A stretch of DNA of 46,470 nucleotides from a virus. A model generated the notes under the pieces. It saw only the letters and a program-made list of their open reading frames with translations. It was not told where the DNA came from and searched no databases. The DNA lies in IMG/VR virus record IMGVR_UViG_3300030389_004074, positions 1-46,470 of that record; one strand, written 5' to 3'. The translations under genes and the position numbers were made by a program. Positions 34,314 to 40,921 of this stretch are shown one piece after another; position 1 is the first letter of the stretch; each line of letters starts with the position of its first letter.

Positions 34314-34674
34314 ACAACCCTTCTATTACAACTGCACTCTAGACAGAGTGATAGACGGAGACACTATAGACGTGCACATAGACCTAGGCTTTGAGGTCCA
34401 GCTTACAAAGCAGCGGGTAAGGCTCGCGGGCATAGACACTCCGGAATCTAGAACTAGGAATCTAGAGGAGAAGAAACTGGGGCTTGCTGCGAAAGAGAGG
34501 CTTAAGGAGCTCTGCGGCGAGGAATTGCAACTACTATCATTGGGTAAAGGTAAATATGGCAGGATTCTGGGAATACCTCACACGAAAGAAGGAAAAGACA
34601 TCTGTCAAATCCTTATCGGAGAAGGCCACGCAGTTGAGTACTGGGGTGGCAAGAAGACTAAGGTTTGGGCGTAA
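34303..34674 (+). CDS. Thermonuclease (SNase-fold) family nuclease
   Basis: 123 residues. VIDGDTIDVHIDLGF, RVRLAGIDTPESR and GKGKYGRILGIP carry the staphylococcal nuclease motifs: the Asp pair binding Ca, the catalytic Arg in RLAGIDTPE and the second Arg in YGRILG. No signal peptide, so it acts in the cytoplasm, perhaps on host DNA or RNA, or is freed at lysis. It sits between spanins and lysozyme, overlapping the former by 11 bases. Confidence 0.9.
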   Translation: MATKQPFYYNCTLDRVIDGDTIDVHIDLGFEVQLTKQRVRLAGIDTPESRTRNLEEKKLGLAAKERLKELCGEELQLLSLGKGKYGRILGIPHTKEGKDICQILIGEGHAVEYWGGKKTKVWA

Positions 34675-34675
34675 G

Positions 34676-35119
34676 ATGAGGACTTCGGAAGAGGGAATAG
34701 CCCTACTTAAGAAGTTTGAGGGCTGCGAACTAAGGGCTTATCAGGATAGCGTAGGCGTTTGGACCATTGGCTACGGGCATACTAAGAACGTTAAGGAAGG
34801 AATGGAGATCACCAAAGAGGAGGCAGAGGTAATGCTCAAGGAAGAACTCCCGGAATACGAGGATTACGTGGATAAGCTGGTTGAGATACCCTTAAGCCAG
34901 AACGAGTTTGACGCTCTTGTCTGCTGGGTCTACAACCTCGGACCTACGAACCTAGCGAGCTCTACCCTTCTAAAGGTTCTTAACAAAGGCGACAAAGACG
35001 GAGTTCCGTCACAGATAAGAAGGTGGAACAAGGCTGGTGGCGAGGTTCTCAACGGCCTAGTAAGGAGAAGAAACGCCGAGGCTCTGCTTTTTGAAGGTAA
35101 GGACTGGTACGATATCTAA
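34676..35119 (+). CDS. Lysozyme, GH24 endolysin
   Basis: 147 residues of the T4/P22-type lysozyme family: LLKKFEGCELRAYQD with catalytic Glu near residue 14, SVGVWTIGYGHTKNV with the Asp/Thr region, then FDALVCWVYNLGP and VRRRNAEALLFEG. It cleaves peptidoglycan at lysis. No signal or SAR anchor, so it needs a holin. The frame is open upstream to 34484, but the ATG one base after the SNase stop gives the normal family N-terminus. Confidence 0.93.
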   Translation: MRTSEEGIALLKKFEGCELRAYQDSVGVWTIGYGHTKNVKEGMEITKEEAEVMLKEELPEYEDYVDKLVEIPLSQNEFDALVCWVYNLGPTNLASSTLLKVLNKGDKDGVPSQIRRWNKAGGEVLNGLVRRRNAEALLFEGKDWYDI

Positions 35120-35346
35120 TGCCCCTTTCTAAGACGCAGAACAGAAAACTAGGTGTACTTCTTGCCGTCATGTTTGCCGAGGAACTCTCGGAAGACGACC
35201 TCTCAAACGTTATAGAGGAAGGTTTCGTAGAAGAAAGCGGCGAGCACTACAGGCTAACGGCGAAAGGGCTTGACGAGAAAAACAGGCTTTGCACTCTAGC
35301 CGGACTTAACATCAAGTATCAGTCCGAGAGCAGTAAGGGTGAATGA
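35119..35346 (+). CDS. Hypothetical protein after lysozyme (75 aa)
   Basis: Unrecognised, acidic and helical (KLGVLLAVMFAEELSEDDLSN). The segment FVEESGEHYRLTAKGLDEKN reads like the wing and last helix of a small winged-helix domain, but it is too short to be sure. The start shares a base with the lysozyme stop, so it belongs to the lysis operon. Confidence 0.65.
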   Translation: MPLSKTQNRKLGVLLAVMFAEELSEDDLSNVIEEGFVEESGEHYRLTAKGLDEKNRLCTLAGLNIKYQSESSKGE

Positions 35347-35518
35347 TCTAGACCCCGATCTAGTAAAAGTAGTAATACTTGCGACTTTTCTCATATTTGC
35401 TTCGGTAGGTCTTAGAATCTACTTGTCCTACTGGGAAGTGAAGCAGGCAAAACGTTACCTAAGACACCTTAAAAGAGAGAGAAAAAAGAGAGAAGGCTTG
35501 CTGTACGAAAAAAATTAA
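35339..35518 (+). CDS. Small single-span membrane protein, holin candidate (59 aa)
   Basis: A GTG-started frame overlaps the previous gene by eight bases. A short acidic start (MNDLDPDL) is followed by one membrane helix (VKVVILATFLIFASVGLRIY, about 9-28) and a strongly basic tail (KRYLRHLKRERKKREG). Charge distribution and size suit a small holin or antiholin, and it closes the lysis operon. GGG stands only a few bases before the GTG, so the start is the weakest point. Confidence 0.6.
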   Translation: MNDLDPDLVKVVILATFLIFASVGLRIYLSYWEVKQAKRYLRHLKRERKKREGLLYEKN

Positions 35519-35732
35519 ACTGCAGCAAGCCTCCCCATTGTCTTGGAAACAGAAGCCGTTGTTAGGTTGGGAGAACTCTAGGAGAGTCGGCTTCTATGAC
35601 TATTTTAACCTTTTTTTAACGATAAAAGTAAATATTGGTGGGGATAGTTAGATTAGACGATATTTGGAGAATCATCAATGTAAGCTAACCACCCCCTCAG
35701 AACGTTATAAGTACCAGAAATAACGTGTCTGA
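35519..35732. terminator. Structured convergent intergenic region, candidate two-way terminator
   Basis: The plus late transcript and a minus early transcript meet here. AGAAGCCG (35551-35558) pairs with CGGCTTCT (35588-35595), enclosing a second hairpin ACTCT-AGG-AGAGT (35575-35587); seven T follow at 35611-35617. A longer imperfect stem joins 35637-35651 with 35685-35695 (GTTAG/CTAAC and G/C runs). No open frame is convincing. A terminator is the simplest reading, but the T-run is 15 bases from the stem. Confidence 0.4.
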
Positions 35733-35981
35733 TTATATCCAACATTTATAGCCCTTGCCCGATCTTTGCTCGCACTCGTTTAGCGTATTACCGCAGTCAA
35801 TGCAAGTCTCTATGTCCCACTGATCTATCCCGAGAATGAAGGCGTCGCTCAGCCTTATGTAGTCAAAGGTAGTAAGCGTCTGTTTCAGTTGGTTGTCGCT
35901 GAGGGTAAGCACGTTGAAACCGTAGGTCTCGTTAAGATGCTTTACCACTCGCTCAACTACTCTATTCTTGTCTTCTACCAT
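35733..35981 (-). CDS. Hypothetical protein with Cys-rich end (82 aa)
   Basis: Last gene of the second minus operon. Residues 1-55 look helical; the end holds CIDCGNTLNECEQ and YKCW, four Cys that could bind zinc. Function unknown. It overlaps its upstream neighbour by seven bases, which supports translation. Confidence 0.7.
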   Translation of the reverse strand: MVEDKNRVVERVVKHLNETYGFNVLTLSDNQLKQTLTTFDYIRLSDAFILGIDQWDIETCIDCGNTLNECEQRSGKGYKCWI

Positions 35982-36187
35982 AGCCTTTCGTAACTCCTCT
36001 CAATTTTCTCCCTCTTGTACACGACCTGCCTACAGAGCTCCTCGTCCCAGAAATAGACATGCGTCTTGCTAGATGAGGTGTAGCCCTCAAATCTCCCGAA
36101 GATGCACTGACCTTTGACGCGGCACCTGCAGCCGTATTCCAGGCTTTCTTCCTTCCCGGAAAGGGGAACGTTTATTACCTCGTACAT
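35975..36187 (-). CDS. Hypothetical protein (70 aa)
   Basis: Unrecognised. A small protein with predicted strands (YEVINVPLSG, CRCRVKGQCIFGRFEGY, KTHVYFWDEELC) and a basic end. Four Cys are spread through it. Coupled to the genes on either side on the minus strand. Confidence 0.65.
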   Translation of the reverse strand: MYEVINVPLSGKEESLEYGCRCRVKGQCIFGRFEGYTSSSKTHVYFWDEELCRQVVYKREKIERSYERLW

Positions 36188-36189
36188 GC

Positions 36190-36435
36190 CTAAAACTTAA
36201 CTACCTTGAGCTTGGTTCTCTTGCGAAGCTTGTTCACCGCCCTTTGCTCAATATCGGCGACCGCCTGCTGAGTTCTCCAGTATGCCTTGCAAACCACCTT
36301 GATATCCTCGTCCTCGGTGGAGTTGTAGACCTCCCTAAGGTACTCGCTCGTCTCCTCGTTGTCTAGGAACTCGCATTCCCTCATTAGACCCAGATACTTC
36401 TCTAACTGGGTGCCTGTAAATTTGATACCTGCCAT
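36190..36435 (-). CDS. Hypothetical helical protein (81 aa)
   Basis: Unrecognised. Mainly charged helices (TQLEKYLGLMRECEFLDNEE, DIEQRAVNKLRKR) with a basic C-terminus (KRTKLKVVKF). It starts directly after the stop of the zinc-finger gene, so both are on one transcript from the 37.6 kb promoter. Confidence 0.7.
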   Translation of the reverse strand: MAGIKFTGTQLEKYLGLMRECEFLDNEETSEYLREVYNSTEDEDIKVVCKAYWRTQQAVADIEQRAVNKLRKRTKLKVVKF

Positions 36436-37374
36436 TTAATTTGCCTCCGTATGGTTATATGGTAATCCAAAATTGTCTGCGCAAGTAGGACCGTATCCTC
36501 TCTTCACAGACTCCTTGACCGTAAGTCTTCTGGAACAGAATCCGCACTTACCGGTAGTATCACCGTAAAGCTTGAGCTCTGCTACTGGGTCTTTCGCAAA
36601 CTTCTCAAGATAGTCTATCTGTTGCTTAGAAGCCTTATAAGGAAAGTAGTCGCCGTTTTCTGCGATCTTGCCTATATAGTCTTCGTGATGCTTAACGTAG
36701 ATGAAGCCTTTGTTCTTACCTTCCTCCGGGGCGAAGCTAAACTTGAAAGTATCTCCTGCCCTTATGATAGGCTTTTTAAGGTTTTCCTTTCCTTTAAGAA
36801 GTCTTTCTCTTACAACAGAAAGGTCTAGGTTAGTCTTAGGCTTGCCTTTTTCCTTCTCCCACTGTTTAGACTTGACTATGCTCTTTTCTACACTAGCAAT
36901 CTGGTTTTCAGTCAGATCGCCGAACTTAGCTACGCCTTCTAGAAGAGAGTCACAGAAAGAACTGTAATTAGAGAACCTACCCGGAATAGTCTTGTTTTTA
37001 TTCAGGTGTTCCCATATTTCAGGTCTTAGCTCCGCAAATCCAGTTAGATTATCAAGCTTCTCATTCGCCTTTTTTTGCTTTCGGGCAATCCTTGCCTTCT
37101 CTCTCTGTTCTGGAGATGTTGAAAATCCACCTCTTCCATTACACTTGAAGCACTTGTTCTCAAAGGTCTTGACTTCCCCGCTACTGTAGAAGTAGCGCTT
37201 TTTGTAGGTACCCTTACCCCCACAGTGCTCGCAGTCGTAGTTGTTCTCCCTCTTTGGTTTAGAGAAGGGAGCAGCGCTTTCTAGATAGTTGGAATGATCT
37301 TTAGACTCTACCTTAGGAGAGGTGTGTAAGTCCTCTTCTAGACCTTCAAAGGGATTGAATTTGTTGTCGCACAT
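36436..37374 (-). CDS. Zinc-finger protein with DnaJ-type and DUF6011-like motifs
   Basis: 312 residues. The N-terminal third has CEHCGGKGTYKKR and CFKCNGRGGF, a DnaJ-like C-x2-C-x-G-x-G pair that should bind zinc. A charged helical middle follows, and the C-terminus CGFCSRRLTVKESVKRGYGP followed by TCADNFGLP matches the DUF6011-type treble-clef motif. Multiple zinc sites suggest binding of nucleic acid or single-stranded DNA, perhaps in replication or host takeover; no enzyme motif is seen. It begins right after the TAA of the 52-residue gene. Confidence 0.85.
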   Translation of the reverse strand: MCDNKFNPFEGLEEDLHTSPKVESKDHSNYLESAAPFSKPKRENNYDCEHCGGKGTYKKRYFYSSGEVKTFENKCFKCNGRGGFSTSPEQREKARIARKQKKANEKLDNLTGFAELRPEIWEHLNKNKTIPGRFSNYSSFCDSLLEGVAKFGDLTENQIASVEKSIVKSKQWEKEKGKPKTNLDLSVVRERLLKGKENLKKPIIRAGDTFKFSFAPEEGKNKGFIYVKHHEDYIGKIAENGDYFPYKASKQQIDYLEKFAKDPVAELKLYGDTTGKCGFCSRRLTVKESVKRGYGPTCADNFGLPYNHTEAN

Positions 37375-37533
37375 TTATAGTTCCTCTACTTCTTTTAGAG
37401 AGCCTTTATCCTCAGACTCCATGTAGTCTTCACCAAAAAAGAAAGCAAAGACTTGCTTTTTTTCTTCTTTAGTGCACTTGTCTATACGACCTTCTGCTTG
37501 TATTTCAAGCATTTCCTTTTCAGTTAATTTCAT
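37375..37533 (-). CDS. Small acidic protein leading the second minus operon (52 aa)
   Basis: 52 residues (starting MKLTEKEMLEIQAEGRIDK), acidic and helical with a hydrophobic patch (VFAFFFG). The ATG stands behind AGGAG in a leader nearly identical to that of the gene at 47. TAA abuts the next ATG. Function unknown; its promoter suggests early, regulated expression. Confidence 0.75.
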   Translation of the reverse strand: MKLTEKEMLEIQAEGRIDKCTKEEKKQVFAFFFGEDYMESEDKGSLKEVEEL

Positions 37534-37545
37534 TTTATTTCTCCT

Positions 37546-37620
37546 GCCTTCCGGCTTTTCAATTTATTTTTATATATTGCGCTAAAAAAGAATTAGCGTA
37601 CACCCCTTTTGGAATAATTA
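37546..37620 (-). promoter_or_regulatory. Promoter, operator and hairpin leader of the second minus operon
   Basis: Read on the minus strand: ATTATTCCAAAAGGGGT (37602-37618), -35 TGTACG (37597-37602), a 17-base spacer and -10 CAATAT (37574-37579), then a GCC-GGAA-GGC mini-hairpin (37546-37555) before AGGAG. The upstream block is almost identical to that at 45961-45984. GAATAATTATTC, a perfect palindrome, spans its 5' edge and the Vsr stop codon. Confidence 0.65.
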
Positions 37621-38013
37621 TTCAAGTATCTTACTGACCATTTTATCAAGAAACTTAGGCTTCTCTATCTGACATTCCCAGATCGTAACGACCTTCCAGC
37701 CCTGATTGCGAAGTATTCTCCTGTTCCTACGGTCCCGTTCCCGGTTCTTAAGGAACTTGTTTTCCCAGAAAGGCTTGTTGGTCTTGACCTTTCTCTTTCC
37801 CTTTCTGCAATTATGGCTATGCCAGAAGCAGCCGTTGACAAAAACACAGGTCTTATACTTAGGAAGAACAACGTCCGGTCTCCCGGAGAGCTCCTTCTTA
37901 TGAAGGCAAAACCTGAAACCTAAAGAGTGCAGGTACCTTCTGACCTTGATTTCAGGTTTGGTGTCCTTGCCCTTTATTGAGGACATCACTCTGCTTCGGG
38001 TCTTCTTATCCAT
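37618..38013 (-). CDS. vsr: Very short patch repair endonuclease (Vsr)
   Basis: 131 residues, standard for the family. MSSIKGKDTKPEIKVRRYLH, GFRFCLHKKELSGRPDVVLP (catalytic Asp47), VNGCFWHSHNC (His65/His67 and zinc Cys) and ERDRRNRRILRNQGWKV with WECQI match Vsr throughout. Vsr nicks beside T in T:G mismatches made by deamination of 5-methylcytosine, usually paired with a cytosine methyltransferase. Such an enzyme is encoded at 42537..43565 in the same phage. The gene ends the first minus operon. Confidence 0.95.
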   Translation of the reverse strand: MDKKTRSRVMSSIKGKDTKPEIKVRRYLHSLGFRFCLHKKELSGRPDVVLPKYKTCVFVNGCFWHSHNCRKGKRKVKTNKPFWENKFLKNRERDRRNRRILRNQGWKVVTIWECQIEKPKFLDKMVSKILE

Positions 38014-38336
38014 TAGAAAGGCAAGGTTTCGCTGTAGGCGTCTAGGTCCAGAAGTTCATCTACCAGTTTAAGAAGCTCTTCCTCGGTGCCGTAAGTCTTT
38101 TCAAATCTAGCCTTGAAGGGGTGCCTGCTTATCGGCTCCTTCCCGCTTCCCATTCTATGGTGCTCAAAGCAGAGTGGTAGGACGTAGAAGTGTGCGCCAG
38201 GCTTCGTCTTGCCGTAGACGTGGTGTATCTCGCAGGGTCTCCTACCCTTTCCCTGCTGTCTGCAAATCACGCAGCCGATCTCTCTGACCCGGTCCATGTG
38301 GTCCTTCTCCTCTGCTGTAGGTCTTCTTCCTTTCAT
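38013..38336 (-). CDS. Ref-like RecA-dependent HNH nuclease
   Basis: 107 residues. GCVICRQQGKGRRPCEIHHV gives the zinc Cys pair and HNH-type His pair, followed by LPLCFEHHRMG and the SRHPFKARFEKTYGTEEELL end characteristic of P1 Ref-type nucleases. Ref cuts DNA within RecA-made displacement loops. The position beside exonuclease, annealing and Vsr genes fits a recombination or repair role. RecA must come from the host. Confidence 0.85.
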   Translation of the reverse strand: MKGRRPTAEEKDHMDRVREIGCVICRQQGKGRRPCEIHHVYGKTKPGAHFYVLPLCFEHHRMGSGKEPISRHPFKARFEKTYGTEEELLKLVDELLDLDAYSETLPF

Positions 38337-38524
38337 TTTCCACAGACTACAAAAACATCATCTACTGTTTCGCAGTTCTCCCCGGGTTCTATGGTTATAG
38401 AACCTTCCTCAGGCATTCCCTTTTTCACAACAAAGTCCTTCTTTTCTTGGTCGTAAGTTACGTAGGTCTCGCAGCCTAATAAGGCTAAGAACAAGATAGA
38501 GAGAATAAATCTAGCCCCAGCCAT
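38333..38524 (-). CDS. Small lipoprotein, possible superinfection-exclusion factor (63 aa)
   Basis: MAGARFILSILFLALLGC is a lipoprotein signal with lipidated Cys18, followed by 45 residues containing two more Cys (ENCETVDDVFVVCGK) that could form a disulphide. Short lipoproteins expressed early by phages (T5 Llp type) can mask receptors; that role here is inference. It overlaps genes on both sides, inside the early minus operon and away from the spanins. Confidence 0.72.
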   Translation of the reverse strand: MAGARFILSILFLALLGCETYVTYDQEKKDFVVKKGMPEEGSITIEPGENCETVDDVFVVCGK

Positions 38525-39263
38525 AGAGCTTCTTCTCCCTAACAGTACCGAAATGCCAGATCGCCTTGTTTAATCTGTTTATAGTGCCAGATAGTGTAAG
38601 AGGATTGCCCGTCTGTCTGTTAGGGCAGTATCCCCTTAGATCGGCTATGCTTATGTTATTCTCCCGGAATCTATCAAGGCACTGTAAATGGAGAGCTTTC
38701 ATTCCCCTCTGAAACTTACCGCTGCAGTTCTTTACCGTGTCCGGATTGTCCCCGAAGACGTTTCCGAGCAGCGATAACTCCTCGTATGTACATGACGCGA
38801 AGTTTCTGTAATCTAGCACGTCAAGCTCTTTTTCTTCTTCTACTTTCTTGTTCTCATGGATATTGGTTATGTGTCCTATGTTCACGACCTTCTTGTTTTG
38901 CTTAGCTTGCGCCTCTTCCATGGCTATCTGTATCGCAGTCGCGGGCTCCTGCTTGCCTTTCTTCTGGCTTGCCTGTTTAGGCGGGTCAATCAGCTTCTCG
39001 GAGAGAACTACTATTCTGTTGTCGCTGTCTAGAAAAACCTTTCTCTTGACGTACTGTGTCTGAATGTCCGAGTCGGAGAGAAACTTCCAGCTTTCGTCTA
39101 TTTTAGCCTGGGGCATGCTTATAGCCTCGTTCGTCTTAAGGCAGCCCATAACGACCTCCTCCCTTTTGAATCCTTGGACATTGGTTGTCACCACGTCTAG
39201 AACCTTGTATAGCTCTCTCTTAGAACCTTGTAAATATATCTGTCCTACTTTTAAATTTTTCAT
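38511..39263 (-). CDS. Hypothetical protein (250 aa)
   Basis: Unrecognised. The first 75 residues look like a strand-rich small domain (VGQIYLQGSKRELYKVLDVV), followed by a long charged helical linker rich in Lys, Gln and Glu (85-150), and a C-terminal domain with YEELSLLGNVFGDNPDTVKN and LRGYCPNRQTGNP. The last part, containing SGTINRLNKAIWHFGTVR, resembles a helix-turn-helix, so it could bind DNA. Mid-operon position suggests early DNA metabolism. Confidence 0.75.
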   Translation of the reverse strand: MKNLKVGQIYLQGSKRELYKVLDVVTTNVQGFKREEVVMGCLKTNEAISMPQAKIDESWKFLSDSDIQTQYVKRKVFLDSDNRIVVLSEKLIDPPKQASQKKGKQEPATAIQIAMEEAQAKQNKKVVNIGHITNIHENKKVEEEKELDVLDYRNFASCTYEELSLLGNVFGDNPDTVKNCSGKFQRGMKALHLQCLDRFRENNISIADLRGYCPNRQTGNPLTLSGTINRLNKAIWHFGTVREKKLYGWG

Positions 39264-39596
39264 TTACGCTCCGTATCTTTTTGCTTCTTCTCTAGCGTTT
39301 ACCATTTTGGTACGCCACTCCTCAAACCCTACCTTTAGGGAATCTAGCTTTACCTTCAACCCTGCAAGCAGTCCTTTCTTAGTTCCTACCTCAAGTCTAG
39401 CGAGATACATCTCCTCTTTGTTCTCAGCATAGACCTCCTGAGCGGAAACAGTCCGGCAGCCCTTAGAAGTAGCCTCCAACTTTAGACGTGCCATAAGCCT
39501 CTTCACGTTAGCCTCCGCTTCAAAGACCTCGTACTCCGCCTTTTGAATTGGCTCTGCTAACGCGCGAATACGGTGATGCCAGACTTCCTCTTCCAC
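39264..39596 (-). CDS. Coiled-coil protein of the recombination operon (110 aa)
   Basis: Almost wholly helical: EYEVFEAEANVKRLMARLKL, then LARLEVGTKKGLLAGLKVKL and FEEWRTKMVNAREEAKRYG. Proteins with this helical hairpin and an FEEWRT-x-RA end are frequent next to phage recombination genes; their function is unknown to me. Starts directly after the upstream stop. Confidence 0.72.
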   Translation of the reverse strand: MEEEVWHHRIRALAEPIQKAEYEVFEAEANVKRLMARLKLEATSKGCRTVSAQEVYAENKEEMYLARLEVGTKKGLLAGLKVKLDSLKVGFEEWRTKMVNAREEAKRYGA

Positions 39597-40007
39597 TTAG
39601 AACGCAGGGTCTTTACTTTCCTTTTTGTCAGGTATGACTAGATTCCCCTCGCTATCGTACCTAGTGAACTTCAATCCGGTGTAATCAACCCCGGACTGCG
39701 TTGTGTTGGCATAGCCTCCGCACTTGAAAACCTTGTTGTCAGGGTCCGAACTATCAACCAAAGTTATCTTGCCCCCGATGTCTGGAGTCATAGGGTTCTT
39801 CTTCTCCTCAGGCGGATTGTAGTGAAGAAGACCTAAAGACTGAACGAGCTCGTACTTTTCCTTTCCGTCTCTGTCTTCGTACTTAAGAATAGCGCCGTAT
39901 CTTTCTATCCCGTTGATCTTAAACTTGCCCTTTCTAGGCACAGTTACCTTAGTCTCGTGGAAAAGACTTCCACTGTTATCTTTCATTTCATATTTTTCTT
40001 TAGCCAT
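39597..40007 (-). CDS. Hypothetical strand-rich protein, possibly DUF736-like (136 aa)
   Basis: SGSLFHETKVTVPRKGKF with INGIERYGAILKY, and later MTPDIGGKITLVDSSDPD with KCGGYANTTQSGVDYTGLKF, read as two related strand modules. Each recalls the SG-x-LF ... PD-x-x-G-x-I ... Y/F pattern of small DUF736-like proteins. A single-stranded DNA-binding role in the exonuclease operon is conceivable but not shown. It overlaps its neighbour by eight bases. Confidence 0.72.
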   Translation of the reverse strand: MAKEKYEMKDNSGSLFHETKVTVPRKGKFKINGIERYGAILKYEDRDGKEKYELVQSLGLLHYNPPEEKKNPMTPDIGGKITLVDSSDPDNKVFKCGGYANTTQSGVDYTGLKFTRYDSEGNLVIPDKKESKDPAF

Positions 40008-40269
40008 TTTCTACTCCTTTTAGCTTGTATTTGTAACCTCTTCCGTTGTTTATTCTCTTTTTCTCCACTATCTCCCCGGAGAGAGGAAGGCCGTACTTAT
40101 GCCTGTACGGTTCCTTCCTCAAATCCCGGATAGCTGCGCTGATTGACGGCTCCCCATAGAAGTTGCCTGTCTTGAACTTAATCAAGTTCTGCAACTCCCA
40201 GAAGGTCCACCAGTTATTGTCACGCATGCAGAGGAATACGTAATCGGTAAGACTATTCGCCTTGCTCAT
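40000..40269 (-). CDS. Putative winged-helix DNA-binding protein (89 aa)
   Basis: NNWWTFWELQNLIKFKTGNF and EPSISAAIRDLRKEPYRHKY form a winged-helix pattern (helix 2, turn, recognition helix), followed by a wing (LSGEIVEKKRINNGRGYKY). This type is common in phage early operons. The start at 40269 has GAGGG eight bases before it and a 17-base overlap with the annealing-protein gene; an in-frame ATG at 40290 would add seven residues. Confidence 0.75.
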   Translation of the reverse strand: MSKANSLTDYVFLCMRDNNWWTFWELQNLIKFKTGNFYGEPSISAAIRDLRKEPYRHKYGLPLSGEIVEKKRINNGRGYKYKLKGVENG

Positions 40270-40921
40270 CTTCCTCACCCTCTCCTTCATAGAGGTCTAT
40301 AAGTTTAGCGTAGGCTTCTATATCTTTCTTTAGTGTTGCGTGCTCGTAAGCCCTTCTGACCTCGTTCATATTCACTTCGTAAAGCTCTTTATGATCTTCA
40401 TTTTCCGGGTCGCCTAAGAACTTTCTCAAGGTCTTAATGAAAAGTTTCTCGTCAATGCTGTGCGAAATTACGGTCCCGTTTGACCTTCTCAGGACGTAAC
40501 CGCTCTCAAGACTAGGCGCTTCTTCCTTGTTGTTAATGGCGTTGTCCACCTCAAAGGAAGACGCATATTCTCCGCCACCAAGACCGCAGGCCGCTAGGGC
40601 TCTTCCGATAGCAGAAGTGCAGCAGTTCTCAAGAGCCGAGGTCTTATTTACCGGTCCTTGGCTTCGGAACTCTTCGGCGAAATCGTTGCCGACAACTTCC
40701 CAGTCGTTATTCCTGCAGATAGAGATTGAAGCCTCTACCACTACTCTTTCAAGATCGTTGTGCTTCACGCATGTCGTTATTCTTCCAAGACTACCAAAAT
40801 GTTTCCTAAACACTTGTACGCGCTTATCAACAGTCGTGTAGAACTTGCCCCTTATGTTTACCTTATCCTCGTTAGGAAGATTGGCTATTTCATTTATACA
40901 TTCAATCAAGTCGTCCTTCAT
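40253..40921 (-). CDS. Putative single-strand annealing protein (ERF/Rad52-like)
   Basis: About 222 residues. The core KTSALENCCTSAIGRALAAC followed by GLGGGEYASSFEVDNAI is a family motif (ETSAIGRAL-x-G) seen in phage proteins adjacent to recombination exonucleases; ERF proteins have a similar TSA...YA block. It would pair with the exonuclease just upstream as an annealing recombinase. The C-terminus is acidic (DLYEGEGEEDEQGE), as often in single-strand binding partners. The start at 40921 makes an ATGA overlap with GGAG six bases before; 40933 is possible. Confidence 0.72.
   Translation of the reverse strand: MKDDLIECINEIANLPNEDKVNIRGKFYTTVDKRVQVFRKHFGSLGRITTCVKHNDLERVVVEASISICRNNDWEVVGNDFAEEFRSQGPVNKTSALENCCTSAIGRALAACGLGGGEYASSFEVDNAINNKEEAPSLESGYVLRRSNGTVISHSIDEKLFIKTLRKFLGDPENEDHKELYEVNMNEVRRAYEHATLKKDIEAYAKLIDLYEGEGEEDEQGE

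Noticed and set aside
34484-34675. Upstream extension of the lysozyme frame
   Set aside because: Overlaps the SNase gene, is basic without a signal or membrane anchor, and the ATG at 34676 gives the normal family N-terminus.
35551-35595. tRNA-like fold
   Set aside because: About 45 bases only, no anticodon arm of proper size and no T-loop consensus.
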